This document shows positions 25,971 through 35,247 of a DNA stretch of 43,829 nucleotides, in pieces. Location: assembly GCA_051879015.1 (NCBI GenBank), contig JBJELF010000107.1, positions 1-43,829 of the forward strand. The letters run 5' to 3'. The stretch is from JBJELF01 sp051879015. GTDB lineage: Bacteria > Bacillota > Clostridia > Lachnospirales > Lachnospiraceae. The notes under the pieces are model-generated. The model saw only the letters and a program-made list of their open reading frames with translations, ran no database searches and was not told the DNA's origin. The position numbers were made by a program, and so were the translations under genes. The stretch's first letter is position 1, and each line of letters begins with the position of its first letter.

Positions 25971-27500
25971 TCAGCGTTTTCTTCTGCGAATCCAAACTAC
26001 TAAACCGATCAGTACCAATGCAGCAGGCACTATTACAATGAAAATCACACTGTACATACCACCGTTGTAAATGGTATTATAATTTTCCTGCAAACTCTTG
26101 GATTCTACGGAAACGACCTGCACATCATCAAAGTTCCAAGATACTGCATTTATAAATACATCCACATTGGAAACATCTGTAATCTGATCACTAATGATGG
26201 AAGGAGCACTGATAACAACCAACTTAGAAATGACGGTCTCTTCTTCCTCCGCTTCCGTATCAATTGTTTCTTCTGTATCCTCAATCTCCTCCGTGTCAGT
26301 GGTCTCGTCTGCTGCATCCGTCTCGTCAATATCTGTCGTCTGTTCCTCAATCTCAGGCTTTGTCTCATCTTCTACATCACCTACTAAGGAATTTCCTGTC
26401 ACTACTTCCGGCACAGCCTCACGGTAAGAAGTTGCACCTACCATATAAGTGCCATAATCTTGAGAATCCGCTGTCACCATAACACCATTGGAGGATGTCT
26501 TTAAGAAAGTCTCCACAGTTACGCCATCTGGTATCTCATCCGTCTTCGCCAAAGCGGTAGCATCAATCAGCAGACACATATCACTGGAGGTGATTCCACT
26601 CATAATCTCATGTGAGGTATCGTTGACTGGGAAGAAATAATATGGAGTATTCATATAATAGCGCTCTACATCAGCCAGATAACCCTGCTCATTGACAAAT
26701 TTCAATCCGTACACTTCCATCAATGCCTCAAAATTTGGCAGAGATTTTTCCTGTGTACCCACAATCAACATGAAATTACCGCCCTGATTCATATAATTCA
26801 AAATCTGGACATACTCATCGCTGCTTAAATCCGAAGTAGGAGCATAACAAATCAGTAAATCGCAGTCTTCCGGAATTCCCTGATCCAACAAAATATTAAT
26901 ACTGTCCACTTCCATGCCATTTTTATCTAGCATCTCAGAAGCACAAGTAGTCAAACTGGATTCATTGTGCCCAGACAAGGTATAAATTTTCTTACTCACC
27001 TCATTGGTAACAGCAGCAATAGCGCTGGTCAGCTGACCTTCTCCATCAAACTCGGTATAAGAATAGCTATAAGAATAATAAGAATAACTGCTGACCAAAA
27101 TATCATTAAATGAAATCAATTCCGTTTTTCCTGTATCTTCACAGGAAACCAAGATACTATCGCTCTCTGCCCCAAGAGAAGTGACCGTGGCCGGATGCAA
27201 GACTGGATCAATTTTCACCACTTTAATCTTATCAGACAAGGACGCATAACGATCAATAAAAGTGGAAATACGTGTATCAATACTATTCGACTCACCAATC
27301 ACATACAGAGTAATATCATGCTCCAGATCTGCCAATAATTCCTTGCTGGTATCAGAAATCGTGTAAATCTGAGTACTGCTCAAATCAATCTCAGTAATAG
27401 AGCTTGGGAGCTGACCAAAAATCAAATTCAAAATAATCGCTGCCACTATCACAATAACTGACATCAAGGCAGTATAGCTTCCATTTTTCAATTTTTTCAT
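25971..27500 (-). CDS. GldG-like ABC-associated protein
   Basis: This 509-residue protein has an N-terminal helix, a large outside domain with the GldG/IFT52-like pattern (LSSTQIYTISDTSKELLADL and YAPTSDLSSDEYVQILNYM), and a C-terminal helix followed by WIRRRKR. It corresponds to the GldG half of Gld-type ABC transporters, first known from gliding Bacteroidetes but widespread in non-gliding Firmicutes. A highly acidic Glu/Thr/Asp segment of about 50 residues sits near residues 380-430. ATG 27500 is chosen because AGGAGG lies 9 nt upstream; the longer frame from 27536 overlaps the permease gene and lacks a binding site. Confidence 0.78.
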   Translation of the reverse strand: MKKLKNGSYTALMSVIVIVAAIILNLIFGQLPSSITEIDLSSTQIYTISDTSKELLADLEHDITLYVIGESNSIDTRISTFIDRYASLSDKIKVVKIDPVLHPATVTSLGAESDSILVSCEDTGKTELISFNDILVSSYSYYSYSYSYTEFDGEGQLTSAIAAVTNEVSKKIYTLSGHNESSLTTCASEMLDKNGMEVDSINILLDQGIPEDCDLLICYAPTSDLSSDEYVQILNYMNQGGNFMLIVGTQEKSLPNFEALMEVYGLKFVNEQGYLADVERYYMNTPYYFFPVNDTSHEIMSGITSSDMCLLIDATALAKTDEIPDGVTVETFLKTSSNGVMVTADSQDYGTYMVGATSYREAVPEVVTGNSLVGDVEDETKPEIEEQTTDIDETDAADETTDTEEIEDTEETIDTEAEEEETVISKLVVISAPSIISDQITDVSNVDVFINAVSWNFDDVQVVSVESKSLQENYNTIYNGGMYSVIFIVIVPAALVLIGLVVWIRRRKR

Positions 27501-27513
27501 TGTTTTCTTCCTC

Positions 27514-28383
27514 CTAGCTCCATCTTCTCTTCTCAATCGTCTGCACTGTCAAAAACAACATGACACCAATCACACTTGCATAATATACCAAACCTTTTAC
27601 ACTGAACAAATGATAATAGTAGAAATTTTGGAAAATATCCAAAACTTGAATACTTTTGCAAATATTAGGCAGCAAATTATCAAACAAATCGCTGTTTACC
27701 AGATAGGTAATTATCATGGCAACGCATCCCACTGCCTCAAAAATTAAACTGACTAATTTGCTCTCCATGAGTCGATATAACAGGATTGACAACAAAGTCC
27801 AGATAATGAGACCGCCAATGAAAGAGGCCGATGCAGTAATAGGCAAATAATCTATCAAATTTGGCCAATACTGCAGCATTAACAGTACGACAAAGGTGCC
27901 CACTGCTGCAATAACCTGACTCTCCGTCAGAGATGAGATAAACATACCAATTGCCACATATACGCCGCACAGGAAGAAGAAACACAGCAGCGTACTGTAA
28001 TCTGCCGCCGGATAGGAATAACTTCCCAAAGCCATAATTATCAAAGGGCAAACCGCAAAGATGGCGCAGGCTACCAGACAAACCGTCATCATCGCTGCAT
28101 ATTTTCCAAGAATAATGCTCCAAATGGAGACGGGCGCTGTCAACAGCATCTGATCGGTCTTAGAATGTCTCTCATCAGACATACTTCGCATAGTCAAAAT
28201 TGGCACAGCAATCATCAAGATCGTCGTCATACTGCCGAGAGAATAACTATAGTAAGCGTAACCATTTGTTAAATTGTAAACCATAAAGTAGATTCCCATG
28301 AAAAGAACCATGCCCGCCAAAAAAATGTAGCCCGTCATGGAATTAAAATAAGATTTTACCTCTCTTCTATAAATCGCCAGCAT
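27514..28383 (-). CDS. ABC-2 type permease, GldF-like
   Basis: This 289-residue membrane protein has six helices and begins MLAIYRREVKSYFNSMTGYIF, the usual start of GldF-type permeases. RSMSDERHSKTDQMLLTAPVS is a family hallmark. It overlaps the ATPase gene by 17 bp, with GGAGG about 9 nt upstream. It should form the membrane channel of the Gld-like ABC complex with the upstream ATPase and downstream GldG-like protein. Confidence 0.85.
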   Translation of the reverse strand: MLAIYRREVKSYFNSMTGYIFLAGMVLFMGIYFMVYNLTNGYAYYSYSLGSMTTILMIAVPILTMRSMSDERHSKTDQMLLTAPVSIWSIILGKYAAMMTVCLVACAIFAVCPLIIMALGSYSYPAADYSTLLCFFFLCGVYVAIGMFISSLTESQVIAAVGTFVVLLMLQYWPNLIDYLPITASASFIGGLIIWTLLSILLYRLMESKLVSLIFEAVGCVAMIITYLVNSDLFDNLLPNICKSIQVLDIFQNFYYYHLFSVKGLVYYASVIGVMLFLTVQTIEKRRWS

Positions 28384-29449
28384 GATCTGTCTCCTCCTTC
28401 TTTCCCTCAGATTTTGTTCCTTCTACACTTTTTCCTTCGGTTTTATTTTCAGTCATTTTCTTGTTTTTCTTAAAGAAAGATTTTTTCTTCTGTGCGAATA
28501 CTTCCTGCTGCTTTGTAACATCAGTCAATTCAAGGAATACATCCTCCAATGTTACCTTCTCCAACTGCATCGATATGATTGGCAATTTTGCCTCAGCAAA
28601 ATAGTAGAAAAGTCTCTCTCTCAAAGCTTGATTGTCACAACTTTGACTCAACTGGAAGTAAACCTGACAATACTGATCCTCCTGCCTCCATGAAAGATCC
28701 GTAATCTCCTTTTCACGTTCTAAAATAGCCTGTACCGCACTCTTACTTCCCTTGATTTCCATGGAAATGCCATTGGTTCCTGCCATCTTTTTCTCCAAAT
28801 TTTCTGGAGTATCACAGGCCACCAACTTACCCTTGTTGATAATCATAACCATATCGCAGACAGCACTAATCTCTGCAAGGATGTGAGAACTCAAGATAAC
28901 AGTGTGATTCTTCGCTAAATCCTTAATTAGCTCACGAATTTCAATAATCTGTTTGGGATCTAGACCAACCGTTGGCTCATCCAAGATAATCACTGGCGGC
29001 AATCCCATAATGGCCTGTGCAAGACCAACTCTCTGACGATAACCTTTTGACAGGTTGCGAATCAGTCGATTCTGCACATCCACCAATTTTGTCTTTTCCA
29101 TTGCCTGCATAATAGCGCCTAGACGGTCTTTCTTTGGAATCTGCTTCAATTCGCTGGCAAAAGTTAAATATTCCAATACCGTCATATCGGTGTACAGAGG
29201 CGGAACTTCCGGCAGATACCCGATACATTTTTTTGCTTCCTCTGGATCCTCCAAAATATCGTGACCATTAATGATAATTTCCCCCTCAGTGGCACCAAGA
29301 TAGCCTGTCATCATGTTCATGGTTGTGGATTTTCCAGCTCCATTTGGACCCAAGAATCCGTAAATTTGTCCGTCTTTCACGGTAAAGTTCAGATGATCCA
29401 CTGCAAGAAAACCATCATAACTTTTGACTAGATTCTTTACTTCAATCAT
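28367..29449 (-). CDS. ABC transporter ATPase, GldA-like
   Basis: This 360-residue ATPase has Walker A GPNGAGKST, a variant signature LSKGYRQRVG typical of GldA and related export ATPases, Walker B VIILDEPTVGLDP and a His switch in VILSSHILAE. The C-terminal 40 residues are Lys/Glu-rich and of low complexity. I choose ATG 29449 (MIEVKNLVKSYDGF), 7 nt after AAAAGGAG; the ATG six codons earlier overlaps that site. It is first in the Gld-like operon; a TATACT -10 box lies at 29514-29519 without a clear -35. Confidence 0.88.
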   Translation of the reverse strand: MIEVKNLVKSYDGFLAVDHLNFTVKDGQIYGFLGPNGAGKSTTMNMMTGYLGATEGEIIINGHDILEDPEEAKKCIGYLPEVPPLYTDMTVLEYLTFASELKQIPKKDRLGAIMQAMEKTKLVDVQNRLIRNLSKGYRQRVGLAQAIMGLPPVIILDEPTVGLDPKQIIEIRELIKDLAKNHTVILSSHILAEISAVCDMVMIINKGKLVACDTPENLEKKMAGTNGISMEIKGSKSAVQAILEREKEITDLSWRQEDQYCQVYFQLSQSCDNQALRERLFYYFAEAKLPIISMQLEKVTLEDVFLELTDVTKQQEVFAQKKKSFFKKNKKMTENKTEGKSVEGTKSEGKKEETDHAGDL

Positions 29450-29662
29450 GTTCTTCTCCTTTTCCATTTTCGTTTACTTTTTTATCTGCTTGGATATCTT
29501 TCAATCCATAAAAAGTATATTTTTAAACTATGATTTAAAATATAAAATTTTGTGAAAATTTATCAAAAATCTAGTGACAAAAATGTGATATTTCCCCTTA
29601 TAGTACCAATCTTTCTTCGCATCTATACGGAAATTTCTTGTGCAAAATATCTATATTATGCA

Positions 29663-29730
29663 GATCCCAAAGTCATACCTGTTCATGCAAGCATGAAAGG
29701 TATGACTTTGGGATCCTGGTATCATGTTAT
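29663..29730. repeat. Palindromic repeat element, copy B
   Basis: A perfect 18-bp stem (29663-29680 with 29698-29715) encloses a 17-nt loop containing CATG...CATG and is followed by the tail CTGGTATCATGTTAT (29716-29730). The tail matches copy A at 20266-20280 in 14 of 15 bases. The stem shares an AAxGTCATxC core but differs elsewhere with paired changes. It lies in the untranslated gap upstream of the Gld-like operon. Confidence 0.55.
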
Positions 29731-29852
29731 GTAAATATAAATGCCGCTGCTTTGATAAAGCAGCGGCATTACCGATATCAGCCCATGCGAGGCACCAATA
29801 AAATTTTAAATTCATAGTTTTCATGCTTAATGATATTGACTACTCAGGCGCA
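29731..29852 (-). terminator. Hairpin terminator after the 549-residue membrane protein gene
   Basis: A perfect 14-bp stem (29740-29753 with 29757-29770, 3-nt loop) is followed on the minus strand by a TTTATATTT tail. It probably ends the upstream gene. The remainder of the gap up to 29852 shows nothing else. Between 29520 and 29662 I see only AT-rich sequence without a gene. Confidence 0.65.
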
Positions 29853-31502
29853 TTATTTTAATGCAAAGGCACTGACCTCACGCACATTCTCCTGCTCCGT
29901 ATACTGCATTATCACGTTGTCTCCCGCCTTCACAAAAGGCAATCGTTCCGAAATCGTCACTACTGCAGTGTACACATTCGTGTCATTCTTCAGCATAATA
30001 TAATAAATTGTATTTCCATCGATGACAACGGATGAAATATCCGCTACCGTTCCAGTGACCTCCAACAAATCCACAGTAGACTCACCAATGTCAACATCCT
30101 CATCCTTTAATCGTTTGATATATTCCTGCTGCGCCTCATTGATAGAGCTGCCCGTAGCCACAATCTGATATTGCTCTACATCCACAAAGGCATACATCTT
30201 AACCAGTCCCGCATCATCCTTTAGGGACATAAAGTAGGTTGGACGGTCAGCCACATTCAGCAATAATGGGAAGGTAGAAGTATATCCCAAATGCTGCACT
30301 TGTCCTTCGGCGGAGGACATAGCAGAATATTCTTCTGCTCCTGGAACACTGTAATACTTCGTTTCCTTCGTTCTTAAATTGACGAGTACAAAACCTACAT
30401 TAGACTCATCACTCATGACAGAAGTCATACCAGTGTAGAGATAAACATCATCATTAATCGCCAGATAATTATATCCATCCGTTGTCTGCAAAACACCCTT
30501 CTGTCCAATAATTGAATTGATAAAGCCAGAACCGTAGGCACCATAATAATTCATCTGAGTTAATACCACCTCAGCAGAAAAGACTTGATCAATCCATGTT
30601 GGTACTTCCTCCAAATCGTAATGCGCCGTCTCTCCCGTCTGTGCGTTGACCAGCACAATACCTGAGTAATCCTTTCCAGACCAGACACCGATACGGTACT
30701 CTACTACAGAAGCCACCCAATATGGTGTGCCATTATCATCTACCTCGAATGTGATATTGTCAAATATCAGAGTAGGATAAGAAAGACGCATATGACGGTA
30801 CAAGTCTCGGAAGAAATACTCATCGGGAGAGTATTTGATGCCTTCCTCCAAACGAATCAGCTTGGTCTCCTGTGTCACCATATCCACCATAATATAAGCT
30901 GGGATACCATCGGATTGATTGTAGAACCACTTTACAGGATCTCCATAAGTCAATGGAGTCACGCGGTAAGGTCTGCCCTGATAGTTGATCTGGGTATAAT
31001 AATTATCAATCGTAAACTGGGATACTAAATCAGACATCTCACCCAATTTTCTGCTTCCCAATCGCTCAGCGGTATCTCGATCCACTACTGGAATCTGGGT
31101 ACGGGAAAGTTCTGATACGTCCTCCACAAAATCACCATTCTCCACTGCGATGATATTATGGTAGGCATTAGCATGGAAAAAGGTAGAACCAATGAAAGTT
31201 CCCACAAATAAAAATCCAATGATCAAAATCCCTGCTATAATCAGCACTGCTAAGGTCTTCCCTCCAGATGCCAAATCCTTCAGCACAAAATGTCCCGTGT
31301 GGCTTACATTGGAAATAATCATCTCCAACATACGGAAACAGTTAACAATACCGATAATAATCAGACATAAGATTAAAAATTCCCAAAACTCCTTTGAATG
31401 AATATTAATCGGTGGCAATAAAAAATAATACGCGATGGCAATCACCAGTACTGTCAGTACAATATGTACAATACTGCTGCCAACTCCTCTCTTTTGCTGC
31501 AT
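29853..31502 (-). CDS. Large membrane-anchored protein of unknown function
   Basis: I do not recognise this 549-residue protein. Three hydrophobic helices lie in the first 110 residues (about 10-30, 40-58 and 85-110). The rest is a long soluble region, probably outside the cell. It has repeating beta-rich units with the pattern GIVLVNAQTGETAHYDL, GFVLVNLRTKETKYYSV and IMVDMVTQETKLIRL: a hydrophobic strand, a short T/R turn with ETK or ETA, then another strand. These look like PepSY-like or propeller-type repeats. ATG 31502 is chosen, 8 nt after AAAGGAG; the GTG three codons earlier overlaps that site. It appears to be a single-gene unit with an extended -10 promoter at 31627-31635. Confidence 0.75.
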   Translation of the reverse strand: MQQKRGVGSSIVHIVLTVLVIAIAYYFLLPPINIHSKEFWEFLILCLIIIGIVNCFRMLEMIISNVSHTGHFVLKDLASGGKTLAVLIIAGILIIGFLFVGTFIGSTFFHANAYHNIIAVENGDFVEDVSELSRTQIPVVDRDTAERLGSRKLGEMSDLVSQFTIDNYYTQINYQGRPYRVTPLTYGDPVKWFYNQSDGIPAYIMVDMVTQETKLIRLEEGIKYSPDEYFFRDLYRHMRLSYPTLIFDNITFEVDDNGTPYWVASVVEYRIGVWSGKDYSGIVLVNAQTGETAHYDLEEVPTWIDQVFSAEVVLTQMNYYGAYGSGFINSIIGQKGVLQTTDGYNYLAINDDVYLYTGMTSVMSDESNVGFVLVNLRTKETKYYSVPGAEEYSAMSSAEGQVQHLGYTSTFPLLLNVADRPTYFMSLKDDAGLVKMYAFVDVEQYQIVATGSSINEAQQEYIKRLKDEDVDIGESTVDLLEVTGTVADISSVVIDGNTIYYIMLKNDTNVYTAVVTISERLPFVKAGDNVIMQYTEQENVREVSAFALK

Positions 31503-31626
31503 AAGATGCACTCCTTTCTATTTCTGTCGTATCGCTGCGCCAAGCAAACACTTTTTATGAAAGTCGATTCGCCATGAAAACAGACACACTTGCCGTCTTC
31601 CAGCTATTGATGCCCTTTCATAAAAG

Positions 31627-31635
31627 AGTATACCA
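31627..31635 (-). promoter_or_regulatory. Extended -10 promoter of the 549-residue protein gene
   Basis: On the minus strand TGGTATACT fits an extended -10 box, with TTTACA-like sequence 18-19 bp upstream. A 10-bp inverted repeat TTTATGAAAG/CTTTCATAAA (31554-31563 and 31615-31624) would form a large stem in the leader RNA. Confidence 0.5.
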
Positions 31636-31683
31636 CGGTTTTATAAAATCATGTAAAAATGTAATAATTACCCACATATTTTG

Positions 31684-32709
31684 TCAAAAAACCGCCTGAA
31701 TAAATTCTTTTCGGCAGGCTAACTGCCTTGTCGCCTTCTCCAACTTTTCTACACTGCGAGGAGAAATCCAGGTCTTATTATTATTTAGATAATAATTCAT
31801 TTGCTTCCAATATTTTTCAGGAAAAGTAAACATCGCTTTCAGCACCGCCCACTCATTTTGGGACAGTGGTAAAATACGATTATAATCTTCCAACATCGTT
31901 CTGCCCACTCGAATACTATAGTGATTCTTCTCCAACACCTTTCGCATAAAAAAGTAAAGATCTGTGACTTGAGGCATAAATTTTGCTTTTTGAAAGTTAA
32001 CAATCATCACACTGCCATCTTTCAACAGCAGATTGTGCTGGCTGCAATTGCCGTGACATAGATAATGCTGATTGATAGCTTGCTCATACAATTCTTGATA
32101 GTTTGCTTCCTCCAAAAGCAGCTTGGCCTCCTCCCCCTGCTCAATAATATCTGAAATATGGGAAAAAATATCCCGCTCAAAGTCTGATTTTTTTTTCTTA
32201 TTTCGGATATATGTACGCACACGGCGAAGCTCATTATTTCTTCTGGTGTATTCATGGGGCAAGTAGCTGCCCTTCCAATTCAAAAGATCCCATGACAACT
32301 CTCCCTCAACACCTTCTTTCTGCTGCTCCCGTTCATACACAGCAAACTGTCTCAGCAATGCATGAAGCTTTGCTAAATTTCGCACCGCCATACCCAATTC
32401 AATGACACTGTTCACATTGCATTCTCCCGCCCGATACCAATCTTTCAGCACATATTTGACTTGCTGACTATTTTCACTGTAAAAACAACCTTCCTTATTT
32501 CGCACATAGGCATCAACTTGCTGACCACCCTCTTCCTTCAGAAAATTTAAAATCTGTGCTTCCCGTTCCAAGCGATTACTGCCCCATGTGCATTCTAACA
32601 GCTGTTTCAGCCCCTGACTGGTATCGCATAATAAACTTCCTCGTCCACGACTGACAGAGTTTACTTCCAAATCATACTGCTCTAATACAGATTTTCCCCA
32701 ATCATTCAT
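31684..32709 (-). CDS. CotS-like spore coat protein, degenerate kinase fold
   Basis: This 341-residue protein resembles the CotS/YutH family of spore-coat proteins with an aminoglycoside-phosphotransferase-like kinase fold. The catalytic loop reads HGNCSQHNLLL near residue 216, where active kinases have HGD, and the metal-binding site reads VNFQKAKF near 235 in place of DFD. Both catalytic acidic residues are thus replaced, which suggests a non-catalytic structural protein. The closing pattern FPEKYWKQMNYYLNNNKTWI is typical of the family. ATG 32709 is chosen, 7 nt after AAAGGGG; longer frames back to 32784 lack a binding site. Its presence argues for a spore-forming ancestry. Confidence 0.8.
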   Translation of the reverse strand: MNDWGKSVLEQYDLEVNSVSRGRGSLLCDTSQGLKQLLECTWGSNRLEREAQILNFLKEEGGQQVDAYVRNKEGCFYSENSQQVKYVLKDWYRAGECNVNSVIELGMAVRNLAKLHALLRQFAVYEREQQKEGVEGELSWDLLNWKGSYLPHEYTRRNNELRRVRTYIRNKKKKSDFERDIFSHISDIIEQGEEAKLLLEEANYQELYEQAINQHYLCHGNCSQHNLLLKDGSVMIVNFQKAKFMPQVTDLYFFMRKVLEKNHYSIRVGRTMLEDYNRILPLSQNEWAVLKAMFTFPEKYWKQMNYYLNNNKTWISPRSVEKLEKATRQLACRKEFIQAVF

Positions 32710-32901
32710 ATACATACCCCTTTCTTTTTCTCCTTCCAATCCCATTTTGGATGGCACATGGTTCTGCACAACCTGTGATTTCACTACAACGATTTTATGG
32801 TCACACGCTACTTTATGCGAAGTCTATCTCATTCAGAAGTATTTTCTAAAAAAATACATAAAAAAAACTTGAAAGCCCTTTTCAATTTGCCTGATTAGTA
32901 G

Positions 32902-32907
32902 TATACT
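32902..32907 (+). promoter_or_regulatory. -10 box of the nrdD promoter
   Basis: TATACT lies about 170 bp before the nrdD start, with a poor -35 (TTTTCA) 17 bp upstream. The NrdR-type boxes lie just downstream. The rest of the 368-bp gap from 32710 to 33077 shows no gene. Confidence 0.45.
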
Positions 32908-32936
32908 TTTTTTCGTTACGTTGTATTTTTCAAAAA

Positions 32937-32986
32937 CCACAAGATATAGTGGTCTATGTAAAATAATTCAACAAAATATATGTTAT
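32937..32986. promoter_or_regulatory. Pair of NrdR-type boxes upstream of nrdD
   Basis: CCACAAGATATAGTGG (32937-32952) matches the NrdR box consensus well. A weaker second box ACAAAATATATGTTAT (32971-32986) has its centre 34 bp further, about three helical turns, as expected for paired NrdR sites. NrdR represses ribonucleotide reductase genes when dATP is high. Confidence 0.6.
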
Positions 32987-33077
32987 TTTAACCAAGCTGC
33001 GGCAGATGCAGATAATTTTTTTGCTTCGCCATCATAGGAAAAAATAACTTTTTTATTTTATTTTAAGGGGTGTTTTT

Positions 33078-35213
33078 ATGATTCAAGTAGTAAAAAAAGA
33101 TGGCACAAGAGAAGATTTTAATGTGGGAAAAATCATTACTGCAGTCAACAAATCTGCCGCTCGTATTTTATATAAATTTTCAGACGATGAAATCAATTTT
33201 ATTTGCCACTACGCACAGGAGCGTGCAAATTCTCTCGGAAAAGATATTATCACCATTCCGGAGATGCACAATATCGTAGAAGGCGCTCTCGAACGCACGA
33301 ATCCAGATGTAGCCAAATCCTACCGCGATTACCGCAATTACAAACAAGATTTCATCCATATGATGGATGATGTCTACACCAAGAGCCAATCCATTCGCTA
33401 CATAGGTGACAAAAGCAATGCCAACACCGACAGTGCCCTGGTAGCGACCAAACGCAGTCTGATTTTTAATGAATTAAATAAAGAATTATACCGCAAATTT
33501 TTCATGAACAAAGAGGAATTGCAGGCCTGCAAGGATGGTTATATTTATATTCATGACCAGTCTGCTCGTCTCGATACCATGAACTGTTGTCTGTTTGACT
33601 TGGGCTCCGTCATGAAGGGCGGCTTCGAAATGGGAAATGTGTGGTACAACGAGCCCAAAACGCTCGATACAGCTTTTGATATTATGGGAGATATTATCTT
33701 GAGCACTGCTGCTCAGCAGTACGGCGGCTTCACAGTTCCAGAGGCAGATAAAATCCTTGCTCCCTATGCAGAAAAGTCCTATGTCCGCTACAAGCAGGAA
33801 TTTTTGGCCTACTGTGATCCTTCTTGGGACAATATTGAGGAGCGTGCCGAGGCTTACGCCCAAAATAAAGTTCGCCGTGATTTTGAGCAAGGCTGGCAGG
33901 GCATTGAGTACAAACTCAATACCGTCGGTTCCTCCCGCGGTGACTATCCTTTTGTCACAATGACCATTGGTCTTGGTACGGAGCGTTTTGCCAAAATGGC
34001 AGCTATCGTGCTTCTGAATGTACACAAAGACGGACAAGGCAAGCCAGGTCACAAAAAGCCTGTACTGTTTCCAAAAATTGTATTTTTGTATGATAAAAAT
34101 CTCCACGGAGCTGGCTGCCCGCTGCAGGATGTCTTTGAAGCTGGACTTGAATGCTCTTCCAAGACAATGTACCCAGATTGGCTCTCTCTGACAGGAGAAG
34201 GATACGTCGCTTCCATGTACAAACAGTACGGCAAAGTGGTCAGCCCCATGGGCTGCCGTGCTTTCCTGAGTCCCTGGTATGAGCGCGGTGGTATGCATCC
34301 AGCGGATGAACAGGATGTGCCTGTTTTTGTCGGTCGTTTCAACATCGGTGCAGTCAGCCTACATCTGCCCATGATTTTGGCAAAAGCTCGTGAAGAGAAC
34401 CGTGATTTCTATGAAGTGCTGGATTACTATCTGGAGATGATTCGCAATCTTCATATTCGCACCTACGAATATCTCGGCGAAATGCGTGCCTCCACGAATC
34501 CTCTGGCTTACTGCGAGGGCGGCTTCTACGGCGGTCATCTGCAGCCATCTGACAAGATCAAGCCATTGTTAAAAGCCATGACGGCTTCTTTCGGCATCAC
34601 TGCCCTCAACGAACTCCAGGAACTCTATAACGGTAAATCCATCACCGATGATGGTGCCTTTGCACTGGAAGTCATGGAGTATATCAATAAAAAGGTAAGC
34701 CAGTATAAGGAGGAGGACGGCTATCTCTATGCCATTTACGGCACACCCGCTGAAAGCCTGTGTGGTCTTCAGATTGAGCAGTTCCGCAAGAAATACGGTA
34801 TCATCAAAAATGTATCCGACCGCCCCTATGTCAGCAATAGCTTTCACTGCCATGTGACAGAAGATATCTCACCCATTGCCAAGCAGAATTTGGAAAATCG
34901 TTTCTGGAACCTCTGCAATGGTGGAAAGATTCAATATGTCCGCTATCCTATCAGCTATAATAAAACAGCCATTCGCAGCCTGATTGACCGTGCTATGGAT
35001 ATGGGCTTCTATGAGGGCGTCAATCTGTCTCTCGCTTACTGCGACGACTGCGGTCATGAGGAGCTGGAGATGGATGTCTGCCCAAAATGCGGCTCGAGGA
35101 ATCTGACGAAAATTGACCGCATGAATGGATATCTTTCTTATAGCCGTGTCCATGGAGATACCCGATTAAATGCAGCAAAAATGGCTGAAATTGCTGAGCG
35201 AGTGTCCATGTAG
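33078..35213 (+). CDS. nrdD: Anaerobic (class III) ribonucleoside-triphosphate reductase
   Basis: This 711-residue glycyl-radical enzyme reduces ribonucleotides for DNA synthesis without oxygen. An N-terminal ATP-cone (about 1-90) senses ATP/dATP. The catalytic barrel follows. A zinc site is formed by CDDC and CPKC near 654-672. The radical Gly is in RVHGDTRLN near 692, close to the C terminus. AAGGGG lies about 7 nt ahead of the ATG. The activating radical-SAM partner NrdG is not next to it, as usually found; it must be encoded outside the window. NrdR-type boxes upstream suggest dNTP-level control. Confidence 0.93.
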   Translation: MIQVVKKDGTREDFNVGKIITAVNKSAARILYKFSDDEINFICHYAQERANSLGKDIITIPEMHNIVEGALERTNPDVAKSYRDYRNYKQDFIHMMDDVYTKSQSIRYIGDKSNANTDSALVATKRSLIFNELNKELYRKFFMNKEELQACKDGYIYIHDQSARLDTMNCCLFDLGSVMKGGFEMGNVWYNEPKTLDTAFDIMGDIILSTAAQQYGGFTVPEADKILAPYAEKSYVRYKQEFLAYCDPSWDNIEERAEAYAQNKVRRDFEQGWQGIEYKLNTVGSSRGDYPFVTMTIGLGTERFAKMAAIVLLNVHKDGQGKPGHKKPVLFPKIVFLYDKNLHGAGCPLQDVFEAGLECSSKTMYPDWLSLTGEGYVASMYKQYGKVVSPMGCRAFLSPWYERGGMHPADEQDVPVFVGRFNIGAVSLHLPMILAKAREENRDFYEVLDYYLEMIRNLHIRTYEYLGEMRASTNPLAYCEGGFYGGHLQPSDKIKPLLKAMTASFGITALNELQELYNGKSITDDGAFALEVMEYINKKVSQYKEEDGYLYAIYGTPAESLCGLQIEQFRKKYGIIKNVSDRPYVSNSFHCHVTEDISPIAKQNLENRFWNLCNGGKIQYVRYPISYNKTAIRSLIDRAMDMGFYEGVNLSLAYCDDCGHEELEMDVCPKCGSRNLTKIDRMNGYLSYSRVHGDTRLNAAKMAEIAERVSM

Positions 35214-35247
35214 CAAAAATATGAATGAATCTCTGTAAGTTTCAAAA

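Noticed and set aside
33486..34298. 270-residue frame antisense to nrdD
   Set aside because: The nrdD frame is unmistakable and the antisense product resembles nothing.
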